Origin: Chersky-806 sp036502405
GTDB lineage: Bacteria; Actinomycetota; Acidimicrobiia; IMCC26256; JAENVU01
DNA: 33,268 nucleotides
Assembly: GCA_036502405.1 (NCBI GenBank)
Contig: DASXYP010000029.1
Span: 1-33,268, forward strand
Direction of reading: 5' to 3'
Part shown: positions 8,070 through 14,078 of the stretch, one piece after another
Numbering within the stretch: position 1 is the stretch's first letter
Layout of the letters: the number at the start of each line of letters is the position of its first letter
Made by a program: the position numbers and the translations under genes
Notes under the pieces: generated by a model
What the model was told of the DNA's origin: nothing
The model's input: the letters and a program-made list of their open reading frames with translations, nothing else
Databases searched by the model: none

Positions 8070-8608
8070 AGCACCCGTTCCGCTGGATCGCGCTTGCCGT
8101 GGGCGCCGGGGTGTGCGTGCTCGCGGTCGTGCTGGCCCTGACCGTCAGCAGCGATCCCCACCAGGACTCGAACACGAGCCGTTTGGTGGGGAAGACGGCA
8201 CCCGCGTTCTCCGTGCAGTCGCTCGACGGCAAGCCCATCACGTCGGGGAGCTTCGCGGGCAAGACCGTGCTCGTGAACTTCTGGAACTCGTGGTGCATCC
8301 CGTGCCGCCAGGAGCACGACGCGCTCTCGTCCTGGTACGCCGAGCACCGCAACGACCCGAGCGTCGCGCTCGTCGGCATCGTGCGCGAGGACACGAAGCA
8401 GGCGGTGCGCAGCTACGTCAAGGACGAGAAGGTCACGTGGCCCGTGGGCTTCGATCCCGGGGCGAAGGCCGCGCTCGACTTCGGGACGCGCGGGCAGCCC
8501 GAGACCTACGCGATCGGTCCCGACGGTCTCGTGGTCGCATCGAAGTTCGGACCGGTGACACCCCAGGTGCTCGACCAGATGGTGGCGTTCGCGCAGGGGA
8601 CGAGCTAG
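8066..8608 (+). CDS. ccmG: Membrane-anchored thioredoxin-like protein, CcmG/TlpA type
   Basis: A 180-residue thiol-disulfide oxidoreductase with an N-terminal signal anchor (about 7-27) and a thioredoxin fold outside the membrane. The active site is WCIPC with Cys77 and Cys80, and the downstream cis-proline region reads TRGQPETYAIGPDG. In System I this protein keeps the CXXCH cysteines of apocytochromes reduced. CcmG and TlpA/ResA cannot be told apart by motif alone; position between ccmF and ccmH supports CcmG. The GTG start gives a 4-nt overlap with ccmF. Confidence 0.92.
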   Translation: MKHPFRWIALAVGAGVCVLAVVLALTVSSDPHQDSNTSRLVGKTAPAFSVQSLDGKPITSGSFAGKTVLVNFWNSWCIPCRQEHDALSSWYAEHRNDPSVALVGIVREDTKQAVRSYVKDEKVTWPVGFDPGAKAALDFGTRGQPETYAIGPDGLVVASKFGPVTPQVLDQMVAFAQGTS

Positions 8609-9075
8609 TGGCGCAGTCGGCGAGGACCCGCTGGTTGCCGTGGATCGTGCTCGGCGCCGTCGTGGTCGGGGTGCTCGTCTTCACCGCGTGGCCACGCGGG
8701 GTCGACGAGTCCACCGCGGCGCGCACCCACCGGATCGCGTCGGAGCTGCGCTGCGTCGACTGCGAGAGCCTGTCGGTCGCGGACAGTGCGACGTCGACGG
8801 CCGCGGCCACCCGGGCCGACATCGCGACCCGCATCCGCCACGGTGAGAGCGATGCCGAGATCCGCCAGGTCTACGTCGACCGTTACGGCGAGTCGGTGCT
8901 CCTGAAGCCGTCGAGCAGCGGGCTCGGCGTGCTGGTCTGGGCGCTGCCGATCGCGGCGCTGGTGATCGGCGCGGGTGGCATCGCGCTCGCGCTCCGGCGA
9001 TGGTCGCGCCAGCCCCGGCTGGTGGCCTCCGAAGCCGACGAGGAGCTCGTGGCGACCGAGCGGACCCGGCGGTGA
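8608..9075 (+). CDS. ccmH: Apocytochrome thiol reductase subunit CcmH
   Basis: A 155-residue protein with an N-terminal membrane helix (about 10-28), a small three-helix domain containing the redox motif LRCVDC (Cys49, Cys52) followed by ESLSVADS, and a second helix near 105-128. This matches CcmH (LRCxxC-Q-x-x-x-ADS), which presents reduced apocytochrome to CcmF. The GTG at 8608 overlaps the preceding TAG stop by one nucleotide, which decides the start. Confidence 0.93.
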   Translation: MAQSARTRWLPWIVLGAVVVGVLVFTAWPRGVDESTAARTHRIASELRCVDCESLSVADSATSTAAATRADIATRIRHGESDAEIRQVYVDRYGESVLLKPSSSGLGVLVWALPIAALVIGAGGIALALRRWSRQPRLVASEADEELVATERTRR

Positions 9076-9884
9076 GCGACCGGGGGACGGGCAAGGCGGC
9101 GGTCGACGATCCGCGCACCGTGCAGGAGGAGGAGCGGGACTTCCTGCTCCGGTCGCTCGACGACCTCGAGGCGGAGCGCGACGCCGGCAACATCGACGAC
9201 GAGACCTACCGGCGGCTCCACGACGACTACACCGCGCGAGCCGCGATCGCGTTGCGCGCCATGGAGGACGGCAAGGACACCGACGCGCTCACCGACGATC
9301 TCCCGTCCACGTCGCGCCGGCACCGGATCCTCGTCATCGGCGGGCTCGTGCTGTTCGCGGTGGTCGCCGCGACCACGATGGCCTTCGCGCTCGGCGCACG
9401 CCTGCCCGGCGACACGATCACCGGGCGCTCACGCGGGCAGGTCGAGACCACCACGAAGGATCGGCTCGCCGCGCTGCAAGCGGTGGCGGCGAAGAACCCG
9501 ACCAACGGGGAGGCGCGGCTCGCGGTGGCCCGGTTCCGGCTCGGCCAGCGCGACCTCGCGGGCGCGCTGAAGGACTACCAGGCGGCCGCCACGCTGGCGC
9601 CGACGAACGCCGAGCCGTACGCCTACAGCGGATGGATCATCCGGCTCCAGGGTTACCCCGACCAGGCGATGGAGGTGCTCGACAAGGCGGTCACGGTCGA
9701 TCCGTCGTACCCGGACGCGCACTTCTTCCGCGGCTTCATCCTGCTGCGCGACCAGAAGAACCCCGAGGCGGCAATTCCGGAGCTCCAGCAGTACCTTGTG
9801 GCCGCGCCGGACACCGCGCTCGCGGACCAGGTCCGGGCCCTGCTCGCCGAAGCGGTCAAGGCCGCGAAGCGCGCGAAGAAGTAA
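9072..9884 (+). CDS. ccmI: CcmI-like protein with a TPR domain
   Basis: A 270-residue protein. The N-terminal 80 residues are charged and helical (EEERDFLLRSLDDLEAERD), a pattern common at the start of CcmI. One membrane helix follows at about 85-110, then an extracytoplasmic helical region with tetratricopeptide-like repeats (AVARFRLGQRDLAGALKDYQ, AYSGWIIRLQGYPDQAMEVL). CcmI binds apocytochrome C-termini and delivers them to CcmH/CcmF. The start GTG overlaps the ccmH stop by 4 nt. The TPR part is divergent, so naming depends on architecture and context. Confidence 0.83.
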   Translation: MSDRGTGKAAVDDPRTVQEEERDFLLRSLDDLEAERDAGNIDDETYRRLHDDYTARAAIALRAMEDGKDTDALTDDLPSTSRRHRILVIGGLVLFAVVAATTMAFALGARLPGDTITGRSRGQVETTTKDRLAALQAVAAKNPTNGEARLAVARFRLGQRDLAGALKDYQAAATLAPTNAEPYAYSGWIIRLQGYPDQAMEVLDKAVTVDPSYPDAHFFRGFILLRDQKNPEAAIPELQQYLVAAPDTALADQVRALLAEAVKAAKRAKK

Positions 9885-9932
9885 CCCCCGCCAGCCGAAC
9901 CATTCCGCCCCCGCCCCTCCTGGAGGATCGTC

Positions 9933-10406
9933 GTGGCCGACCAGCCCGAGTACCAGATCGACGGCAGCAAGATCTACCGCACGACGATCGTGACCGACCG
10001 CGGCACCATCGTCGCCGACCTCGACCCGCAGCTCGCACCGAACACCGTGAACAACTTCGTCGGCCTCGCCCGGCAGGGCTTCTACGACGGCCTGACCTTC
10101 CACCGCGTCGTCCCCGACTTCGTGATCCAGGGCGGCTGCCCGCAGGGGACCGGCACCGGCGGCCCGGGCTACAAGTTCCGCGACGAGCCGGTGAAGGGGG
10201 AGTACACGCTCGGCGCGCTCGCGATGGCGAACTCGGGCCCGAACACCAACGGCTCGCAGTTCTTCATCACGATCGACGACTGCCAGCGCAAGCTGTCGAA
10301 GGACTACAGCCTGTTCGGCTACGTCGTCGAGGGCATGGACGTCGCCCAGGGCACGCAGGTCGGCGACGTGATGAAGACCGTGACCGTCGAGGAGCGCGAC
10401 CGCTAG
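9933..10406 (+). CDS. Cyclophilin-type peptidyl-prolyl isomerase
   Basis: A 157-residue cytoplasmic cyclophilin. The core FHRVVPDFVIQGG (56-68) contains the catalytic arginine Arg58. GALAMANSGPNTNGSQFFIT carries the remaining active-site and substrate-pocket residues, and LFGYVVEGMD is the usual C-terminal element. No signal peptide is visible, so it acts on cytoplasmic proline bonds. The GTG at 9933 has a good ribosome site (CTGGAGGATC) upstream. It follows ccmI after 48 nt and may be read through from the ccm operon, but a link to cytochrome maturation is not shown. Confidence 0.93.
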   Translation: MADQPEYQIDGSKIYRTTIVTDRGTIVADLDPQLAPNTVNNFVGLARQGFYDGLTFHRVVPDFVIQGGCPQGTGTGGPGYKFRDEPVKGEYTLGALAMANSGPNTNGSQFFITIDDCQRKLSKDYSLFGYVVEGMDVAQGTQVGDVMKTVTVEERDR

Positions 10407-10407
10407 A

Positions 10408-10432
10408 CCCCCTCGGGGAGACCTGTCGCAGG
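10408..10432. terminator. Two short hairpins between convergent genes
   Basis: Between the cyclophilin stop and the convergent ABC permease stop lie CCCC-CTC-GGGG (10408-10418) and CCTG-TCG-CAGG (10422-10432). Stems are only 4 bp and there is no T-run, so terminator function is a guess from position. Confidence 0.3.
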
Positions 10433-10435
10433 CGC

Positions 10436-11293
10436 TCAGTCGGCGGCGGCGGCGTCGATCAGGCCGTAGCGCTTGCGAATGGCGCGCTCGGCCTTGCCGA
10501 AGACGAGCGAGTCGACGAGGACACCGATCACGAAGATCACGACCATCGTCGCGTACATCGCCGGGAAGTCGGGGAGCTGGCGCGCGGTGTCGAGGTCGCG
10601 CCCGAGCGAGCTCTTGCCCGCGATCTGCACGAGGAGCTCACCGGCGAGCAGGCTGCGCCACGCGAACGCCCACCCCTGCTTGAGGCCGCCGATGTAGGTC
10701 GGCAGGGCCGCCGGGAGCACGACGTGACGGAAGTTGGTCCAACCCTTGGCGCCGAGCATGTGGGCGGCGCGGATGAGAACGGGTGGCGTGTTGTCGACGC
10801 CGGCGATGAACCCGTTCGCGACCGACGGCGCGGCGCCGATCACGATGACGAAGAGGATCGCGCTCTCCTTGAGCCCGAAGAGCACGATCGCCATCGGGAA
10901 CCAGGCGATGGACGGCATCGTCATGAGGCCGGTGACCATCGAGCCGACCGCGGAGCGCAGGACCCGGCTCCTGGTGACGACCGCACCGATGAACGTCCCG
11001 ATGACGACGGCGATCGCGAAGCCGATCACCGCCCGTTGCAGCGTGGTGGCCGAGGCGGAGACGTAGTCCCCGAGGTTCGTGAACAGCGCCTTGAAGACCG
11101 TCGCCGGCGCGGGAAGCAGGAACTCCGGCTTCCATCCGCTCCAGACCACGATCTGCCAGAAGAGGAGCGCGATCGCGGCGGCTCCGAGCTTCGGCCACGT
11201 CGCGGACCAGATGCGCGACGCTCGGCTACGCCGCGGCGGGACTGCGAGCTCGAGCGCGTCGAGCCCGGCGAGCTCAGCTTCGAGGGTCGCCAT
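10436..11293 (-). CDS. ABC importer permease, SsuC/TauC type
   Basis: A 285-residue binding-protein-dependent transport permease with about six membrane segments. The EAA-type loop that contacts the ATPase is recognisable in AAHMLGAKGWTNFRHVVLPA followed by LPTYIGGLKQGWAFAWR, typical of the SsuC/TauC/NrtB group. With its neighbours it would import sulfonates, taurine, nitrate or a similar small anion or aromatic; the substrate cannot be read from sequence. The ATG at 11293 lies inside the 3' end of the ATPase gene (20-nt overlap), so the two are translated together. In-frame sequence upstream of this ATG is antisense-like and not part of the protein. Confidence 0.92.
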   Translation of the reverse strand: MATLEAELAGLDALELAVPPRRSRASRIWSATWPKLGAAAIALLFWQIVVWSGWKPEFLLPAPATVFKALFTNLGDYVSASATTLQRAVIGFAIAVVIGTFIGAVVTRSRVLRSAVGSMVTGLMTMPSIAWFPMAIVLFGLKESAILFVIVIGAAPSVANGFIAGVDNTPPVLIRAAHMLGAKGWTNFRHVVLPAALPTYIGGLKQGWAFAWRSLLAGELLVQIAGKSSLGRDLDTARQLPDFPAMYATMVVIFVIGVLVDSLVFGKAERAIRKRYGLIDAAAAD

Positions 11294-12080
11294 GGCGCCG
11301 CACCTCCTCGCGCAGCCGGTCGGTGATCGTCGCCGCGAGCTCGGCGACCTGGCTCGAGTCGATGCGACGCGGCCGGCCCGAGTCCACCGGGTACTCCTCG
11401 GCGATGCGGCCGGGCCGGCTCGTGAGCAGCACGACACGATTGCCGAGGCGCACGGCCTCGCGGACGTTGTGCGTGACGAACAGGACCGTGAGCCCGGTCC
11501 GGGTCCAGAGCGCTTCGAGCTCGTCGTGCAGCAGGTCGCGCGTCATGGCGTCGAGCGCGCCGAACGGCTCGTCCATCAGGAGGACGTCGGACTCCTGCGC
11601 CAGCGCGCGGGCGAGTGCGGTGCGCTGGCGCATGCCGCCGGACAGCTCGTGGGGCCGCTTGTCGGCGAAGTCCTCGAGGTGCACGAGCTCGAGCAGCTCG
11701 TGCACCCGGCCGCGGCGCTGCGACTTCGGCACGCCGTCGAGCCGGAGCGCGAGCTCGACGTTGCCGCGCACGGTGAGCCAGGGGAACAGGGCCGACTCCT
11801 GGAACATCAGGGACGTCCGATTGGCCCGCACCATCACCGTGCCCGACGTCGGCTGGTCGAGCCCGGCCACGAGGTTGAGCAGGGTGCTCTTGCCGCAGCC
11901 CGACGCCCCGATGAGACAGACGAACTCGCCGCGCGCGACGTCGAGCGTGACCCGGTCGAGGGCGTGGGTGGCGTCACCGGCGTGGCCGAACACCTTGGAG
12001 ACGGCGTCGAGGGAGACGGCCTGCGGCGGGCCGTCTTCCTCGATCGCCTGGTCGGGCGGGTGCGTCTGCATCTGCGTCAC
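11274..12080 (-). CDS. ABC importer ATPase, SsuB/TauB type
   Basis: A 268-residue ABC ATPase. Walker A is GASGCGKST, the Q-loop is in SLMFQESALFPWLTV, the signature is LSGGMRQR, Walker B is VLLMDEPFGALD, and the switch histidine is in FVTHNVREA. The HNVREA stretch and overall form suit the nitrate/sulfonate/taurine group. The GTG at 12080 is preceded by GGAGA at 7-nt spacing, unlike its leaderless neighbours, which fits an internal gene of a transcript starting at the binding-protein gene 53 nt upstream. A half-site pair resembling the operator at 13236 lies in that gap. Confidence 0.92.
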   Translation of the reverse strand: MTQMQTHPPDQAIEEDGPPQAVSLDAVSKVFGHAGDATHALDRVTLDVARGEFVCLIGASGCGKSTLLNLVAGLDQPTSGTVMVRANRTSLMFQESALFPWLTVRGNVELALRLDGVPKSQRRGRVHELLELVHLEDFADKRPHELSGGMRQRTALARALAQESDVLLMDEPFGALDAMTRDLLHDELEALWTRTGLTVLFVTHNVREAVRLGNRVVLLTSRPGRIAEEYPVDSGRPRRIDSSQVAELAATITDRLREEVRRHGDPRS

Positions 12081-12092
12081 GCCGCATTCTCC

Positions 12093-12112
12093 AGTATCTA
12101 GGTCGAGATAGT
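12093..12112. promoter_or_regulatory. Second AGTATCT half-site pair upstream of the ABC ATPase gene
   Basis: AGTATCT (12093-12099), a 6-nt spacer and AGATAGT (12106-12112) form an inverted repeat with one mismatch. The first half-site is identical to the outer part of the perfect palindrome at 13236-13264 upstream of the same operon. It may be a second binding site for the same regulator. The spacing differs from the main site, so confidence is low. Confidence 0.35.
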
Positions 12113-12133
12113 CAAGGCAGTGGGTCAGGTGGA

Positions 12134-13216
12134 CTACGCCTTGATGGCCGCCTGCCCACTCGCCTTCAGGACCTGGTTGAGGATCTTCAGGTCGTAGATG
12201 CCCTTGACGTCGGCGGAGTCGATGAGCCCGACCGTGGCGGCGTCCTTGGCGTCTTTGAGCAGCGAGGACGGGATGGGGTCGAGGGTGAAGGTCTGGTTCT
12301 CGAACGACGCCGCCACCAGGTTCGGGGCGATCGGCTTCCCGGTGACCTTCTCGATCGCCTGGCCGGCGAGGTCCTGGGCCTTGGCCGGATTCGTCCGGAT
12401 GTAGCTGATGGACGCCTGCTCACCCTCGATGAGCTGCTTCACGACGTCCGGGTGCTGGTCCAGGAACGAGGTGCTGACGATCACGTCGGCGGTGACGTAC
12501 CTGCCGTTCGGCCACAGGTCCTTCTCGTCCACGAGGACCTTGCCGTGACCCTCCTTGATCATGCGGGTCGCCCACGGCTCGGGGACCCACGCGCCGTCGA
12601 TGTCACCGGATTCGAAGGTCGTCAGGGTCAGCGAGTTGTCCTGCGGGAGGATGTGCACGTCGCCCCCGCCGGAGGTGTCGGTCTTCAGGCTCTTCGACTT
12701 CAGCCAGGCCCGCAGCGCGACGTCCTGCGTGTTGCCGAGCTGCGGGGTCGCGATCGTCTTGCCCTTGAGGTCGGCCGCACTCTTGATGCCGTCCTTGACC
12801 ACGAGGTACGCGCCGCCCGACGTCGAGCCGGCGACGATCCGGAGGGCCTTGCCGTCAGACTTCTGGAACCCGCTGATCGAAGGGCCCGGACCGATGAACG
12901 ACGCGTCGAGCGAGCCGCTGAACATGGCGGTGATGACGTCGCCACCGGCGTTGAACGAGGACGTCTCCAGCGTGACGTTCTTGCCGAGGTGCTGCTTGAA
13001 GATCCCGCCCTGGATACCGACGAGCGCGGGTGCGTGGGTCAGGTTCGGGAAGTAGCCGAGCCGGATGGTGACCGGGCTCGTGGACGCGCCGCCCCCGGAC
13101 CTCGTGTCGGACGAGGGCGAGGAGCTCGAGTCGCTGCTGCACGCGGTGACCGCGGCGGTGCCCACCACGACGGCGAGCAGGACGGCGGCGCTTCGGAGTG
13201 CACGGTGGGTTCTCAT
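12134..13216 (-). CDS. ABC importer substrate-binding lipoprotein, SsuA/NMT1-like
   Basis: A 360-residue lipoprotein. A signal peptide ends in the lipobox AVTAC with lipidated Cys26, then a serine-rich linker precedes a periplasmic-binding fold of the NMT1/SsuA type (TIRLGYFPNLTHAPALVGIQ near residue 50; AWVPEPWATRM later). It captures the ligand outside the membrane and delivers it to the permease encoded downstream. Sequence alone does not separate sulfonate, nitrate or other ligands. The ATG at 13216 lies 8 nt after a TACTTT -10 element, so the mRNA should start within a few bases of the ATG. It is the first gene of the importer operon. Confidence 0.92.
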   Translation of the reverse strand: MRTHRALRSAAVLLAVVVGTAAVTACSSDSSSSPSSDTRSGGGASTSPVTIRLGYFPNLTHAPALVGIQGGIFKQHLGKNVTLETSSFNAGGDVITAMFSGSLDASFIGPGPSISGFQKSDGKALRIVAGSTSGGAYLVVKDGIKSAADLKGKTIATPQLGNTQDVALRAWLKSKSLKTDTSGGGDVHILPQDNSLTLTTFESGDIDGAWVPEPWATRMIKEGHGKVLVDEKDLWPNGRYVTADVIVSTSFLDQHPDVVKQLIEGEQASISYIRTNPAKAQDLAGQAIEKVTGKPIAPNLVAASFENQTFTLDPIPSSLLKDAKDAATVGLIDSADVKGIYDLKILNQVLKASGQAAIKA

Positions 13217-13224
13217 GGGCCGGG

Positions 13225-13253
13225 AAAGTATGGGAAGTATCTCTATGTGTCAA
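13225..13253 (-). promoter_or_regulatory. Promoter of the ABC importer operon (near-consensus -35/-10)
   Basis: Read on the minus strand, TTGACA (13253-13248) and TACTTT (13230-13225) are separated by exactly 17 nt. This is the best sigma-70-type promoter in the window. Transcription would start near 13218-13217, at the edge of the start codon, giving a leaderless mRNA. Confidence 0.75.
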
Positions 13254-13264
13254 ATAGAGATACT
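13236..13264. promoter_or_regulatory. Perfect 11-bp inverted repeat, likely operator of the importer operon
   Basis: AGTATCTCTAT (13236-13246) and ATAGAGATACT (13254-13264) are exact reverse complements around a 7-nt centre. The repeat contains the -35 box and part of the spacer of the importer promoter, a position where a bound protein would block RNA polymerase. The divergent GntR-family gene next door is the obvious candidate binder (inference), although an unlinked regulator is possible. Confidence 0.7.
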
Positions 13265-13325
13265 GGAAATGGTCGGGCGGCACGCGCGGCAGCCGGGCTG
13301 GCCACGGCACATGCGCTTCGGCGGC

Positions 13326-13354
13326 TTGTCTTGAAGAGAAGAGACAGGTAACAT
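13326..13354 (+). promoter_or_regulatory. Promoter of the GntR regulator gene
   Basis: TTGTCT (13326-13331), 17 nt, then TAACAT (13349-13354). The GTG start codon begins 7 nt after the -10 box, so the regulator-aconitase transcript is probably leaderless. Confidence 0.65.
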
Positions 13355-13361
13355 ACAAGTC

Positions 13362-14078
13362 GTGCGCTACGTGGAGCTGGCCGACACCCTGCGGGACCGG
13401 ATCGTCTCGGGGGCGCGCGGGGCCCTGGCCAGCGAGGCCGAGCTGGGCCGCGAGTACGGGGTGAGCCGCGTGACGGTGCGGCGGGCGCTCGAGCTGCTGC
13501 GCGACGAGGGCCTGGTGTCCGCCCGCCGGGGCGTCGGCTGGTTCGTCGCGGTCGACCCGGTCCGGCAGTCGCTCGGGCGGGTGACGACCGTCGAGGCCGC
13601 GCTCGAGGCCGCCGGGGCCGAGTCCGGGCGCCAGGTGCTCGAGTTCACCTTCGAACGGGCGCCGGTCGACGTGGCCAAGACCCTCGGGCTCGCCGCGGAT
13701 GCCGAGGTGCTGCGGGTCACCCGTCTCAACCTCGCCGACGGCGAGCCCTTCGCGCTCGTGACCGTCTGGGTGCCCGCGACGCTCGGCGCGCACCTCAGCC
13801 GCGCGGACGTCGAGCGCTCGACGTTCTACGACCTGCTGCCGCTCCAGGGGGTCGAACCCGGCCGCGTCGTGCAGACGATCACGGCGATCGAGGCCGGGCC
13901 CGAGCAGTCCGAGCAGCTCGGCGTGCCGCTCGGCTCGCCGCTCTTGGCCTGCCGGAGGGTCACCTACGATCGCCACGGCGACGCGGTCATCGTCGCGGAG
14001 CACCGGTACGCGGCCCACCTCACCGCGCTCGAAGTCGAATTCCCCGCCACCCAGAACCCTGGAGCCCGTCATGGCTGA
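13362..14078 (+). CDS. GntR-family regulator, HutC subfamily
   Basis: A 238-residue transcription factor. A winged helix-turn-helix occupies residues 4-64 with the recognition helix in VSRVTVRRALELLRDEGLV and a wing at ARRGVGWFV. The C-terminal domain (about 75-230) has the UTRA ligand-binding form (VLRVTRLNLADGEPFALVTV; RRVTYDRHGDAVIVAEHRY). It starts at a GTG 7 nt behind a -10 box. Its 3' end overlaps the aconitase start by 8 nt, so the two genes are co-transcribed. It is divergent from the ABC importer operon, whose promoter carries a perfect palindrome. It may control the importer, aconitase or both; the ligand is unknown. Confidence 0.9.
   Translation: MRYVELADTLRDRIVSGARGALASEAELGREYGVSRVTVRRALELLRDEGLVSARRGVGWFVAVDPVRQSLGRVTTVEAALEAAGAESGRQVLEFTFERAPVDVAKTLGLAADAEVLRVTRLNLADGEPFALVTVWVPATLGAHLSRADVERSTFYDLLPLQGVEPGRVVQTITAIEAGPEQSEQLGVPLGSPLLACRRVTYDRHGDAVIVAEHRYAAHLTALEVEFPATQNPGARHG

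Noticed and set aside
8975..11326. A 783-codon plus-strand open frame across ccmI, the cyclophilin and the ABC permease
   Set aside because: It is out of frame with all real genes it covers and has shadow-type composition.
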